Positions 7,845 to 16,721 are shown, counted from the stretch's first letter. The stretch is DNA of 64,000 nt from Cyanobium sp. Morenito 9A2 (GCF_024345575.1 NZ_JAGQBJ010000012.1:1-64000), one strand, 5' to 3'. The notes: generated by a model from the letters alone, not told the origin. Numbers and translations: made by a program.

Positions 7845-9062
7845 ATGGCGCCCAACGCGACCATCGCGGTGGCCCTGGAGGGGCAACTCCGGCTCGATGA
7901 CCAGCCCGCTTTCCACGGGGCCGTGGCGCTGGCTCGCCGCCATCGCGGCGGCCGCCTGGTCGTGCTCGCCTGCCGCCCTGAGCTCCAGCGCCTGCGGGGA
8001 GCCCCCCAACGACGCTTGGCCGCGGAGGCGATGGCTTCGTTGCAGGCTCGCCTGGCGGAGGCGGCCATCCCCCTGCTCCATGTCCCCCAACTCACCTGCG
8101 CAGCGGCGCTCGAAGCGAACCGTTCCCTGCTGCGCCACGATGCCGTGCTGCACTGCCGCGAGTGCCGGCTCTTCGCCGACTGGCCGGTGGCGGCCGAGAC
8201 GTTTCCTCGCATGTTCTCGGACTTCCGCCGTGGCCTGAGCCGAACTCCGGAGCCACCGTTGCCCCCAGCAGATCTCGCCGGGCTTGGCGGCGGGCTGCAG
8301 GACTGGCCCGAGGCCTGGCTCAGGCCGCCGGCACCAGGTCCGCCTCCAGCGGCCCACGGCGGCGATCTCCGCAGCGCCTTTCCCTTCAGCGGCGATGAGC
8401 CCAGCGCCCTGGCCCGGCTGCAGCACTACCTGTTCGGCTCCGATGGCCTGCGGACCTACAAGGCTACCCGCAATGGTCTGGTAGGCACGGAGTTTTCCTC
8501 GAAGTTCTCCCCCTTCCTGGGCATCGGCTCCCTCTCGGTGCGGCGAATCTGGCAGGAGCTGCTCCGTTACCAAGCGCTCCATGGCGCCGATGAGGGTTCC
8601 GAGTGGATGAAGCAGGAACTGCTCTGGCGTGAGTTCTTCCTCTGGTCGGAGCAGCGCCATGGCGCCGCCTTCCACGCCCCCGGCGGCCTCCAGAACCGGC
8701 CGCCGCAGTGGGACGCGGACCGGGAGCGCTTCGCCCGCTGGACCCGGGGCGAGAGCGGCCATCCCCTGATCGATGCCCAGCTGAACGAACTTCTGGCCAC
8801 GGGGTACCTCTCCAACCGGGGCCGCCAATGGGTGGCCTCCCATTTCGTCAACGAGCTGAGCCTGCCCTGGACCTGGGGCGCCCGCTTCTTCGAGTGGGCC
8901 CTGATCGATGCCCACCCCGCCGTGAACACCGGCAACTGGGCCTACCTGGCCGGTGTGGGCTCTGATCCCCGCAGCTTCGGCGGCCAGCCGCGCCGCTTTG
9001 ATCTCGAGCGCCAGGTGCGTCTCTACGACCCCGGCCAAACCCACCGCCAACGCTGGTCCTGA
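7845..9062 (+). CDS. Cryptochrome DASH
   Basis: The 405-aa protein has an N-terminal photolyase alpha/beta domain and a C-terminal FAD domain. FAD-domain signatures include SSKFSPFLGIGSLSVRRIW, ELLWREFFLW, and the DASH-type block GYLSNRGRQWVASHF followed by NTGNWAYLAGVGSDPR. CRY-DASH proteins bind FAD and an antenna folate and repair CPD lesions, mainly in single-stranded DNA, or act as blue-light sensors. The start at 7845 (MAPNATIAV) has an AAGGA box 5 nt upstream; the open frame extends far upstream only because it is antisense to the P450. A photolyase-related gene follows after 18 nt, suggesting co-transcription. Confidence 0.92.
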   Translation: MAPNATIAVALEGQLRLDDQPAFHGAVALARRHRGGRLVVLACRPELQRLRGAPQRRLAAEAMASLQARLAEAAIPLLHVPQLTCAAALEANRSLLRHDAVLHCRECRLFADWPVAAETFPRMFSDFRRGLSRTPEPPLPPADLAGLGGGLQDWPEAWLRPPAPGPPPAAHGGDLRSAFPFSGDEPSALARLQHYLFGSDGLRTYKATRNGLVGTEFSSKFSPFLGIGSLSVRRIWQELLRYQALHGADEGSEWMKQELLWREFFLWSEQRHGAAFHAPGGLQNRPPQWDADRERFARWTRGESGHPLIDAQLNELLATGYLSNRGRQWVASHFVNELSLPWTWGARFFEWALIDAHPAVNTGNWAYLAGVGSDPRSFGGQPRRFDLERQVRLYDPGQTHRQRWS

Positions 9063-9080
9063 CGCCATGGCCCTGACCCT

Positions 9081-10592
9081 GTGACTTTCACCCTGATCCT
9101 TGGCGATCAGCTGCACCGCGGCTGGTTCAGCCCCTCGCCCCTTCAGCTCGCTCCCGGCAGCCGGGTCTTGATGATCGAAGACCTGGCGGTGGCGTCCGCC
9201 TACCGCTACCACCAGCTGCGCCTGCTGCACACCTTCGTGGCGATGCGCAGCTTCCGCGATGCCCTGATCAAGCGTGGCGCCTTGGTGCATTACTTCGAGT
9301 TGCCGGCCTCGGCGGGTGTGTCCTTCTGGGAGCGGCTGGCGCTTGAGCTGGCCGGAGGCCAAGAGCTGCGGGTGGCGGAGATCGCCGACCGGAGCTTCGC
9401 GGCGCGGTTGGAGCGGTTCTGCCAGGAGCAGGCGGCGACCCTCACCGTGCTGCCCTCGCCCGCTTTCCTCGAATCGGGGGCCGAGAGCCGGGCCTGGTTT
9501 GAAGGCCGCCGCCGCCCCTTCATGAAAACCTTCTACGAACGTCAGCGCCGGCGCCTGGGACTGTTGCTCGAAGCCGACGGTTCGCCGACCGGCGGCCAGT
9601 GGAGCTTCGACGCGGACAACCGCCGGAAGCTGCCGAAGGGATACAGGGAGCCGCCGCTGCCGGCGGTGGCGGCCAGCCCCCATGAACCGGTGGTGCGGGC
9701 GCTGATTGCCAGCCACTTCGCCGATCACCCCGGAGAGCTGGGGCCGCTCTGGATTCCCTTCGATCACGCAGGGGCCCAGGCCTGGCTGCAGCAGTTCCTG
9801 ATCGAGCGATTGGAGGAGTTCGGCCCCTACGAAGACGCGCTGAGTGCCCACCACGACACCCTGAATCACTCCCTGCTCTCTCCCCTGCTCAACATCGGTC
9901 TGCTCACGCCCGCCGGCGTGATCGAGGCGACCCTGGCCCACGCGCAGAGCCGGCAGACCAGCGACCGACCGGTCCCGATCGCCTCGCTGGAGGGGTTCCT
10001 GCGCCAGGTGATCGGCTGGCGTGAGTTCGTGCGCGGCATCGACCTGGTGCACGGCCAGCGCCAGGCGAGCAGCAACTTCTGGAACCACCGGCGCCGCCTG
10101 GCCCCCTGCTGGAGCGAGGGCAGCACCGGCCTGCCACCTCTGGATGCCGCGATTGAGCGGCTGAATCGCCTGGGCTACAACCACCACATCGAGCGGCTGA
10201 TGGTGATCAGCAACCTGATGCTGCTCTCGGAGATCCATCCCGGCGAGGTGCACCGCTGGTTCATGGAGCGCTACCTCGATTCCTACGAGTGGGTGATGGG
10301 CCCCAATGTGTACGGCATGGGTCTGATGAGCGATGGCGGCCTCTTTGCCACCAAGCCCTACATCAGCGGCTCCAACTACATACTCAAGATGGGCGATTTC
10401 AGGAAGGGGCCCTGGTGCGAGATCTGGGACGGTCTCTACTGGCGCTTCATCGAGCGGAACCAGGGGTTCTTCCGCGGGAACCCCCGCCTCTCGATGATGG
10501 TTCGCCTGCTGGAGAGGATGGATCCCCTGCGGCGGCAGGGGTTGAACACCGCAGCGGAGGCGTTCCTGGAGCGGGCGACCTTGGGGGCCTAG
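9081..10592 (+). CDS. Photolyase/cryptochrome-related protein (PhrB/DPRP-like, FeS cysteines missing)
   Basis: The 503-aa product starts at GTG (MTFTLILGDQLH), the typical start of the deoxyribodipyrimidine photolyase-related family (FeS-BCP, prokaryotic 6-4 photolyases). Family features include TKPYISGSNYILKMGDF near the C-terminus and the conserved FAD region around residues 300-420. Characterised FeS-BCPs carry a [4Fe-4S] cluster on four cysteines, several in a CxxC-containing loop after this motif. Here the loop reads FRKGPWCEIWDGLYW, with a single Cys, so a cluster is unlikely. It follows CRY-DASH by 18 nt. It probably binds flavin and repairs DNA or senses light; the exact lesion is unknown. 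Confidence 0.85.
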   Translation: MTFTLILGDQLHRGWFSPSPLQLAPGSRVLMIEDLAVASAYRYHQLRLLHTFVAMRSFRDALIKRGALVHYFELPASAGVSFWERLALELAGGQELRVAEIADRSFAARLERFCQEQAATLTVLPSPAFLESGAESRAWFEGRRRPFMKTFYERQRRRLGLLLEADGSPTGGQWSFDADNRRKLPKGYREPPLPAVAASPHEPVVRALIASHFADHPGELGPLWIPFDHAGAQAWLQQFLIERLEEFGPYEDALSAHHDTLNHSLLSPLLNIGLLTPAGVIEATLAHAQSRQTSDRPVPIASLEGFLRQVIGWREFVRGIDLVHGQRQASSNFWNHRRRLAPCWSEGSTGLPPLDAAIERLNRLGYNHHIERLMVISNLMLLSEIHPGEVHRWFMERYLDSYEWVMGPNVYGMGLMSDGGLFATKPYISGSNYILKMGDFRKGPWCEIWDGLYWRFIERNQGFFRGNPRLSMMVRLLERMDPLRRQGLNTAAEAFLERATLGA

Positions 10593-10801
10593 TGAGTCGA
10601 CCACGACCCCGCTCAGGAACGACGACACCCGGCTCGAGCACTCAAGGAACTTCAGCCTCCACGGCGTTTCGGCCACCATGGCCCGACCGCTCCACGTCCA
10701 GGATCCTTTCCTCTGCTGCTTCCTGTGGGGGGTGTGCCTCGGGCCGGGTCAGGACTGATGGACAGGTGCAGGAGGATGTCAGGCCAGATCCACATCCACC
10801 G

Positions 10802-10975
10802 ATGGCACTGATCCCGCGCTGGCGCTACATGAGCGAAGAGGCGAAGGCGCTGACCAAGCGAACGGCTGTGTCGGCTCTGGTGGTGCTGCTGGTGGTTCTG
10901 ATCTTCCGGGCGCTGCTCCCCTGGGTGGTTGTCGCACTGGCGGCCTGGTGGATGTGGAAGGCAGTGGGCAAGTAG
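10802..10975 (+). CDS. Small membrane protein, 57 aa
   Basis: The product starts MALIPRWRYMSEEAKALTK and has one long or two short hydrophobic segments (about residues 22-53), ending WMWKAVGK. No domain is recognised. The start at 10802 was chosen because the longer open frame upstream is antisense-like sequence overlapping the photolyase-related gene. The pattern (charged amphipathic start, membrane hairpin, short basic tail) supports a real membrane protein of unknown role. Confidence 0.55.
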   Translation: MALIPRWRYMSEEAKALTKRTAVSALVVLLVVLIFRALLPWVVVALAAWWMWKAVGK

Positions 10976-11031
10976 GTCTCCTTGGCTCCGCCGTGGGGAA
11001 GGGGCAAGCCCTGCCCCTCTGGACTCCTCCA

Positions 11032-11152
11032 TCAACCGTTCGCCCAGATCCGTTCCAAAGCTTTGCGATTGATCCACCAGACCCGCAGACCGCCGAAAAC
11101 CAGGGCAAGCAGAGCGCGTGGGAGCGAGCCCCCCGTTCAGGTGGTCGATCAC
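11032..11152 (-). pseudogene. Possible frameshifted small membrane ORF
   Basis: A GTG at 11152 overlaps the stop of the upstream small gene (GTGA) and opens [16 protein letters not shown] one-base shift then joins LLALVFGGLRVWWINRKALERIWANG with a proper stop at 11032-11034. Neither frame alone gives a sensible protein, but the joined one does. The ending ALERIWANG resembles SLERQWAKG at the end of the neighbour, hinting at a tandem duplicate. Confidence 0.3.
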
Positions 11153-11385
11153 GCCGCCTGCCGGCCCTTCGCCCATTGGCGCTCCAGAGACGCGCGAAAC
11201 AGCTCCACACCATTCGCTGCTGGCACAGGGTGTCTGACGGCCCAGTAGATCCGCCAGACCTTCAGAGCCACGGCCAAAGAAAAGACGGCCCAAGGCCCCA
11301 GGATCCAGAGTGAAGACTCCATCTCTCCATTCTGGCCCAGGAGCCCGGGCACCGCTTCGTCTGCTGGTGTTGTCTGACTGACCAT
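11149..11385 (-). CDS. Small membrane-associated hypothetical protein, 78 aa
   Basis: The product begins [14 protein letters not shown], has a hydrophobic helix around [19 protein letters not shown], and ends with a basic amphipathic stretch [25 protein letters not shown] box lies upstream of 11385; a later ATG at 11322 is also possible. It is divergent from the DUF2256 gene at 11401. No family is recognised. Confidence 0.45.
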   Translation of the reverse strand: MVSQTTPADEAVPGLLGQNGEMESSLWILGPWAVFSLAVALKVWRIYWAVRHPVPAANGVELFRASLERQWAKGRQAA

Positions 11386-11400
11386 GGGTTCTCTTCCCTG

Positions 11401-12141
11401 ATGCCCCATCCCATCGACCACCCCACCAAGCTTTGCCTGGTCTGTGGGCGACCCTTTCAATGGCGCAAGAAATGGAAAGACGTTTGGGAGGAGGTGCGTT
11501 ACTGCTCAGGGCGCTGCCGCCAAAACCGCCACCGGAGGACCTCCTTGGAAGCTTCGACGGGTGGTTCCACGACGACGCCCGAGCTCACCCCCCCCAGGTC
11601 CCTCCCCCTAGGGTCGAGGACCTCGATGTTTCAGGCCTCCCATGCAATCTCCGATGCGCTCCGGCGCAGACAACGGCTTGGGCGGCCTCTGGCAGCTGAC
11701 CGTTGCGGCGATTCTGGTCGTGCTGCTGCTGCTGTCGCAGACGGTGTTCATTGTTCCGGCGGGCACCGTCGCGGTGGTCACCACCCTCGGCAAGGTCACC
11801 GGTGTGCCGCGGCAGCCGGGGGCCAACTTCAAGATCCCCTTGGCCCAGAACACCTCGCTGTTCGATGTGCGCACCCAGGTGAAGCCGGAGCAGTTCTCCA
11901 CCCTCACCAAGGATCTGCAGGTGATCCAGGCCACCGCCACGGTGAAGTACGCCATGAAGCCCGACGAGGCGGGCCGCATCTACGAAACGATCGCCACGGA
12001 CGACCAGCAGATCTATCCGCGGGTGATTCAGCCCTCGCTGCTCAAAGCGCTCAAGTCTGTGTTCTCCCAGTACGAACTGGTGACGATCGCCACGGAGTGG
12101 AACTCCATCTCCGAACTGGTGCAGGAGAAGGTCGCCGATGA
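11401..12141 (+). CDS. DUF2256 zinc-ribbon-like protein, reading frame over-extended at 3' end
   Basis: The first ~50 residues are a complete DUF2256 domain: [20 protein letters not shown] then [13 protein letters not shown], with four cysteines likely binding zinc. Family members are usually only 45-60 aa. Here no stop occurs until 12141, so the frame runs 500 nt into the SPFH gene in a different frame. The real product probably ends near 11550 and a frameshift or lost stop has extended it; the tail has no protein character. Confidence 0.45.
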   Translation: MPHPIDHPTKLCLVCGRPFQWRKKWKDVWEEVRYCSGRCRQNRHRRTSLEASTGGSTTTPELTPPRSLPLGSRTSMFQASHAISDALRRRQRLGRPLAADRCGDSGRAAAAVADGVHCSGGHRRGGHHPRQGHRCAAAAGGQLQDPLGPEHLAVRCAHPGEAGAVLHPHQGSAGDPGHRHGEVRHEARRGGPHLRNDRHGRPADLSAGDSALAAQSAQVCVLPVRTGDDRHGVELHLRTGAGEGRR

Positions 12142-12445
12142 GCTTCGCAAGTTCGACTACGTGACCGTCCAGGGTCTGGATCTGACCGGTCTGCAGATCG
12201 CTGAGGAGTACCGCGCCGCGATCGAGCAGAAGCAGATCGCCGAGCAGCAGCTGCTGCGGGCCCAGACGGAAGTGCTGATCGCTGAACAGGAGGCCAAGCG
12301 ATACCAGACCCTCAACTCCAGCCTCGATGACCAGGTGCTCTACAAACTGTTCCTCGACAAGTGGGATGGCCAGACCTCGGTGGTGCCCGCCCTGCCGGGA
12401 GCGGCCGGGGGCGGCAATCCGGTGATCGTCAACGGGCGCCGTTGA
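11642..12445 (+). CDS. SPFH/prohibitin-family membrane protein
   Basis: This 267-aa protein has one N-terminal transmembrane helix (about residues 16-36, [20 protein letters not shown]) followed by an SPFH/band 7 domain ([18 protein letters not shown] to about residue 190). A helical region rich in Glu/Gln ([19 protein letters not shown]) comes next. Prohibitin-like proteins oligomerise at membranes and scaffold proteases or microdomains. Length and architecture fit cyanobacterial prohibitin 1-type proteins. A second start at 11654 is possible. Confidence 0.85.
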   Translation: MQSPMRSGADNGLGGLWQLTVAAILVVLLLLSQTVFIVPAGTVAVVTTLGKVTGVPRQPGANFKIPLAQNTSLFDVRTQVKPEQFSTLTKDLQVIQATATVKYAMKPDEAGRIYETIATDDQQIYPRVIQPSLLKALKSVFSQYELVTIATEWNSISELVQEKVADELRKFDYVTVQGLDLTGLQIAEEYRAAIEQKQIAEQQLLRAQTEVLIAEQEAKRYQTLNSSLDDQVLYKLFLDKWDGQTSVVPALPGAAGGGNPVIVNGRR

Positions 12446-12527
12446 TCTCCGTGCTGGTGACGGCCCAGCAACGTCGTTCACCGCGATCCCCGCCAGGATC
12501 GAGCTCCTTTCGCCACCCCCCCCGCCC

Positions 12528-13148
12528 GTGTCCAGCTTCGATCGCCGATCCGTCCTGCTGGCCCACAACGCCGGCGTCTGGGAGGGCTGTTTCATCCGTC
12601 TGGATGGACGCGGCGTTGAGAGCGAGCGCTTCGGCACACGCCTGCTGGTGCAGGAAACAGGCGGCCAGATCGAAGCGGCCCTCACCTACCTGAACACCGG
12701 CAAGCTGGCCACCATGGGCTTTACCGAGCCGCCGGATCTGATGGCGATCAGCCCCGAGGGCCACTGGAGCCTCGGCCCCGACAGGACCGGCCCCTGGCCC
12801 GCGGTGATGGAGCTCTGCCTGGTGGACGGCGAGCGCCGCCGGCGGGTGGTGGTGCGCCACGGCGCCGAACGGCTCGAGAGCGTGGTGGTGGTGGTGGAGG
12901 CCCGTCCCGGGGTGGCGGATCCGGCTCCGGCGGCGCCCCTGCGGGCGGCGGTCCTGATGGGGGGCGATGGCCCTGCCTGCACCTGGCAGCTCAGCGCCGA
13001 CCTCACCCTCACCACAGCGCTGGAGCGGCGCATCGGCGCCCCCCTGGCGGTGACGCTCCGCTGGCAGAGCACGCCCGGCCGGGAGCTGGTGCTGGAGCGG
13101 GCCTATGGCGCCAACGGCCTGCCCCAGGTGGCGCCTGCGCTGGTGTGA
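12528..13148 (+). CDS. DUF3598 family protein
   Basis: The 206-aa product starts at GTG (MSSFDRRSVLLAHNAG). The segment HNAGVWEGCFIRLDGRG matches the N-terminal signature of cyanobacterial DUF3598 proteins, which are predicted to have a calycin-like beta-barrel similar to bilin lyases. No enzymatic residues can be assigned and function is unknown. Confidence 0.7.
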   Translation: MSSFDRRSVLLAHNAGVWEGCFIRLDGRGVESERFGTRLLVQETGGQIEAALTYLNTGKLATMGFTEPPDLMAISPEGHWSLGPDRTGPWPAVMELCLVDGERRRRVVVRHGAERLESVVVVVEARPGVADPAPAAPLRAAVLMGGDGPACTWQLSADLTLTTALERRIGAPLAVTLRWQSTPGRELVLERAYGANGLPQVAPALV

Positions 13149-13220
13149 GCGCGCACGGGGGCCTTCCAGTGTGATCATCACCATCGACGTCCACCGAGCT
13201 CCCCTGAGGGAGCGCATGCC

Positions 13221-13652
13221 ATGACGACCCCGCCTCCGACTGGCGTTCCAACGGCGCTCTCCGGCCTCGGTGGCTTGGCCCACATCGGGATCCGCGTTCA
13301 CGACCTGGAGCGATCGGCGGCCTTCTACGCCCGGCTCGGCTTTCAGTTCGTGGCTGGGCCGATCGGCCCTGAACCGGTGGCGATCCTCAGCCACCCCAGC
13401 GGCCTGGAACTCAATCTGATCCTCAATGCGCCCACGGCGGCGGCGGCCAACGTCCTGATGGACGGCCCGGACAAGCCGGCGGGCCTCACCCACTTCGCCC
13501 TGCTCTGCAACGACCTGGACACCGCGATCAAGGAGCTGCGGGCCGTGGGCCTGGAGCCGAGCGCCGGGCCGGTGGACTTCGGCGGCCAGGCCCGCGGCCT
13601 GTTCCTGCGCGATCCCGACCGCAACGTGATCGAGCTGCACCAGCGGCTCTGA
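13221..13652 (+). CDS. VOC-superfamily (glyoxalase-like) protein
   Basis: The 143-aa protein shows a single vicinal-oxygen-chelate module pair: LAHIGIRVHDLERSAAFYARLGF at the N-terminal half and LTHFALLCNDLDTAIKELRA then FLRDPDRNVIEL at the C-terminal half. Candidate metal ligands are the His of the first strand, the His of LTHFAL and the Glu of VIEL. It may be a lactoylglutathione lyase or dioxygenase-like enzyme; substrate cannot be deduced. Confidence 0.85.
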   Translation: MTTPPPTGVPTALSGLGGLAHIGIRVHDLERSAAFYARLGFQFVAGPIGPEPVAILSHPSGLELNLILNAPTAAAANVLMDGPDKPAGLTHFALLCNDLDTAIKELRAVGLEPSAGPVDFGGQARGLFLRDPDRNVIELHQRL

Positions 13653-13775
13653 TCTGAGGTTCTTTTCTGAGTCCCTGGTCGGGGCAGTGGAGCGGTGAGG
13701 AAACGTGAAGCCGCTGCTGAGCCGCGGGAGTGGCCCCGACAATGGGAGCCAGGGACGTCAGGATCCTTCGGTTTG

Positions 13776-14501
13776 ATGCCCATGAAGGCGCCCCTGAGTG
13801 AGCGAGAGAACGAGCGGCTGGAAGCTCTTCGCGACTACCGCATCCTCGACACAGCGCCCGAGCGGGCCTACGACGATCTGACGGCCCTGGCGGCCTACAT
13901 TTGCGATGTGCCCATCGCCCTGGTCAGCCTGGTCGACACGGACCGGCAGTGGTTCAAATCGAGGTTCGGCCTGGAGGCCACAGAAACCAGCCGGGACGTC
14001 TCCTTCTGTGCCCACGCCATTCTCGAAGACGACATCCTGGTGGTCCAGGACACCCACCGCGATGCCCGCTTCGTCGCCAATCCCCTGGTCACCTCGGAGC
14101 CCCACATCCGCTTCTATGCGGGCGTCCCCTTGCTCTCGCCTGAGGCCTTGCCCCTGGGCACCCTCTGCGTGATCGACCACAGGCCAAGGGAGCTCAATGC
14201 CGCCCAGATCCGGGCCTTGGAGGGGATCGCCCGCCAGGTGGTGACCGAGCTGGAGCTGCGGCGGGTGTCCGCCCGGCTGGCTGAGGCCCTGGAGACGATC
14301 AACCTGATCGAGGGGCTGATCCCGATCTGTTCCTATTGCAAGGCGATCCGCAACGACGCCGGCTACTGGTCGAGCGTGGAGGCCTTCATCAAGCAGCATG
14401 CCGATGTGTCCTTCACCCATGGGGTGTGCGAGGCCTGCATCGACAAGCACTTTCCTGAGGTGGCTGAGGCGATGCGCCAGCAGGACGCCGGGCGTCCTTG
14501 A
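13776..14501 (+). CDS. GAF-domain protein with C-terminal CxxC motif
   Basis: The product starts MPMKAPLSERENERLEALRDYRILDTAPE, a hallmark of GAF sensor proteins, followed by the GAF core (DRQWFKSRFGLEATETSRD, FCAHAI, FYAGVPL, GTLCVID). The C-terminus carries the IPICSYCKAIRNDAGYW segment and a later CEAC, found at the ends of several signalling proteins. No output kinase or cyclase domain is present. The upstream 27 residues of the open frame look non-coding, so 13776 is preferred. A small-molecule or redox sensor role is inferred. Confidence 0.8.
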   Translation: MPMKAPLSERENERLEALRDYRILDTAPERAYDDLTALAAYICDVPIALVSLVDTDRQWFKSRFGLEATETSRDVSFCAHAILEDDILVVQDTHRDARFVANPLVTSEPHIRFYAGVPLLSPEALPLGTLCVIDHRPRELNAAQIRALEGIARQVVTELELRRVSARLAEALETINLIEGLIPICSYCKAIRNDAGYWSSVEAFIKQHADVSFTHGVCEACIDKHFPEVAEAMRQQDAGRP

Positions 14502-14658
14502 CGCGCTGGCCAGGGCTCACGGCGCCGGTGCCCACGCCCAGCGCCAGCGAACTGGGAGGCGGCGAGATGGGGTGCCGCACGACGTCCGCCGGTCGCAGGA
14601 GACAGACGCGATGATCAGAAGCCGGTGCGGGCCAAACTCCATCGCCCACCCTTGATCC

Positions 14659-15420
14659 GTGCGTTCAACACCACAAAGGCGAGCAACCGCCAGGGAACTG
14701 GCGCGATCCCCGGGCCCCATCGGCTCCAGGCTTGTTCTCGCCCTGCTGGCGGCGCTGACCCTGCTCCCCGCCGCCCTGGCCCAGCCGGGGATCCCCATCC
14801 CCCTGGCGGAGCCCCGGGGCCAGACCCTGCTGCTGCAGAGCAGCGACCGCGCCGACTACGGACCGCTGGCCGAGCAGTTCCTCACCCAGGCCAACCCAGC
14901 CTACTGCGGCGTGGCCAGCACGGTGATGGTGCTCAGCAGCCTGGCGGTGCCGGCCCCGGCGGCGGCGGGTTACGGCCGCTACCGCTTCTGGACCCAGGAG
15001 AATGTGTTTGAAGCCGCCGCCACCCGGGCGGTGCTCAGCCCCGAGCGGGTCCGCCGCCAGGGCATGACCCTGGAGGAGCTGCGGGCGCTGCTGGCCAGCC
15101 ATGGACTGCAGGCGCGGGCTGTCCCTGGCGATCGCCTCAGCCTGGCCCAGTTCCGGCTGATGCTGCGCAGCAACCTCAGCGAGGGGGGCGATCGCCTGCT
15201 GGTGAACTACGACCGCAGGGCCCTCGGCCAGGCCGGTGGCGGCCACATCTCCCCCCTGGCCGCCTACCACGCCCCGACGGATCGGGTGCTGATTCTCGAT
15301 GTGGCCCGCTACCGCTATCCATCGGTGTGGGTGCCCCTGGCGGATCTGTGGCAGGCGATCCGCACGATCGACCGCAGCTCCGGCCGCAGCCGCGGGGTGG
15401 TGGTGGCGCGGCCGATCTGA
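14659..15420 (+). CDS. Phytochelatin synthase-like cysteine peptidase, exported
   Basis: The 253-aa protein begins with a signal or anchor segment (LVLALLAALTLLPAALAQ). It then shows the PF05023 catalytic triad: Cys in NPAYCGVASTVMVL, His in GGGHISPLAAYH, Asp in VLILDVARY. Short bacterial homologues mainly cleave glycine from glutathione or glutathione conjugates rather than make long phytochelatins. The start is GTG at 14659. A role in thiol or metal detoxification outside the cytoplasm is plausible. Confidence 0.85.
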   Translation: MRSTPQRRATARELARSPGPIGSRLVLALLAALTLLPAALAQPGIPIPLAEPRGQTLLLQSSDRADYGPLAEQFLTQANPAYCGVASTVMVLSSLAVPAPAAAGYGRYRFWTQENVFEAAATRAVLSPERVRRQGMTLEELRALLASHGLQARAVPGDRLSLAQFRLMLRSNLSEGGDRLLVNYDRRALGQAGGGHISPLAAYHAPTDRVLILDVARYRYPSVWVPLADLWQAIRTIDRSSGRSRGVVVARPI

Positions 15421-15471
15421 CGGGGAGACCTCCGTAGGCTTGGGACGGCGGTGTGACTCCCCGGGCTGACG

Positions 15472-16347
15472 ATGCTCTTTCAGATCAGGCATGCCCTGCG
15501 CTACGTCTACGACCGCCCGGTGTTCCTGGAGCCGATGACGGTGCGGCTCACCCCGCAGCAGAACGGCCACCAGCGGCTGTTGCAGCATCACCTGCGCGTC
15601 ATGGCCGAGCCCGCCGGCCTGAGCCGGATCGTGGAACCCGACGGCACCGATGCGCTCGTGGTCTGGTTCGACCGGGAGCGGGCGGAACTGGAGATCGAGA
15701 TGGAATCGGTGGTGGAAACCCTGCTCGAGAACCCCTTCGGCTGGATCGAGACCCATGGGGCGGCCCAGAAGCTCCCCGTGGCCTACCCGATCGAGGCGGC
15801 CGACTCCCTGGCGCCGACCATGGGAGCGGCGACATCAGGGTCGGTGCGGGTCTGGGCGGAGACCCTGGCCGAGGCGGCCGATCGATCAACCACGGCCTTT
15901 CTGGTGCGGCTGGCCGATGAGATCCACGCGGGCTTTCACCATGTCGGACGGCTCGATGGCGATCCGATGACGGCGGAGCAGACCTTGCAGACCCGAAGCG
16001 GTGCCTGCCGCGACACGGCCACTCTGTTCGTGGAGGCCTGCCGCAGCCAGGGCCTGGCGGCCCGCTTCGTGAGCGGCTATTCGATGCACCATCCGCCGGA
16101 AGTGAGCGAACACGAGCTGCATGCCTGGGCGGAGGTCTACCTGCCGGGGGGCGGCTGGCGCGGCTACGACCCCAGCCTCGGCCTCGCCGTCGCCGATGGC
16201 CATGTGGCCCTCGCCGCCGCGCCCGATCACCGCCTGGCGGCACCGGTCACGGGCACCTACCGCGGCACGGGCGTGGGCTCACAGATGACCTACAGCGTGA
16301 GCGTCAAGGCGACGGAGGCGGAGCCTGAGCTGGAGTGGACACCTTGA
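15472..16347 (+). CDS. Transglutaminase-like cysteine protease family protein
   Basis: The 291-aa protein has the bacterial transglutaminase-like N-terminal region (QIRHALRYVYDRPVFLEPM) and the transglutaminase core. Catalytic Cys lies in TRSGACRDTATLFVEACR, His in ELHAWAEVYLPGGGW, Asp in GYDPSLG. Proteins of this type are mostly peptidases or amide hydrolases of unknown substrate. It begins 51 nt after the phytochelatin synthase-like gene on the same strand. Confidence 0.85.
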   Translation: MLFQIRHALRYVYDRPVFLEPMTVRLTPQQNGHQRLLQHHLRVMAEPAGLSRIVEPDGTDALVVWFDRERAELEIEMESVVETLLENPFGWIETHGAAQKLPVAYPIEAADSLAPTMGAATSGSVRVWAETLAEAADRSTTAFLVRLADEIHAGFHHVGRLDGDPMTAEQTLQTRSGACRDTATLFVEACRSQGLAARFVSGYSMHHPPEVSEHELHAWAEVYLPGGGWRGYDPSLGLAVADGHVALAAAPDHRLAAPVTGTYRGTGVGSQMTYSVSVKATEAEPELEWTP

Positions 16348-16406
16348 TCAGCAACGGCTAGCGGGCGACGGAAGGAAGCGAGGCCCTCGCCGTCGTCCTG
16401 GCTCCC

Positions 16407-16721
16407 TTAGTCGTCCTGAACTGTCGCTCGATGGGGAGGTTGGCGCCATTCCTTCAGCCGGTCCCGCAGCTTGTGCTGAAGAATCAGGCCGGCCAGCACG
16501 ACGGTGACGGCATTGGCGACCATCAGCGGGCCGTTCCGCGTCAACACGCCGTAGACCAGCCAGAGGGCAATGCCGCTGGTGAACAGGCTGTACATGCCCA
16601 GGGAGATGCCACGGGTGTCCCCGCGCCTCAGTGTTTTGATCGCCTGCGGAATGAAGCTCAGGGTGGTCAGCGTGGCGGCCCCATAGCCCAGCAGGTCAAT
16701 GGTTGTTGATGGTGGAGCCAT
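16407..16721 (-). CDS. SemiSWEET/MtN3-type small transporter
   Basis: The 104-aa protein has three predicted helices, the first with the PQ motif in LSFIPQAIKTLRRGDTRGIS. This size and layout match bacterial SemiSWEETs, which dimerise to move sugars across the inner membrane by facilitated diffusion. The start at 16721 (MAPPSTTIDLLGYG) was preferred to the open extension to 16838, which has no membrane-protein character. Confidence 0.85.
   Translation of the reverse strand: MAPPSTTIDLLGYGAATLTTLSFIPQAIKTLRRGDTRGISLGMYSLFTSGIALWLVYGVLTRNGPLMVANAVTVVLAGLILQHKLRDRLKEWRQPPHRATVQDD

Noticed and set aside
7752-10679. 975-aa minus-strand open frame
   Set aside because: It is antisense to CRY-DASH and the photolyase-related gene, whose motifs are unambiguous; its composition (Gly/Gln/His/Leu-rich, no domains) is that of a high-GC shadow frame.
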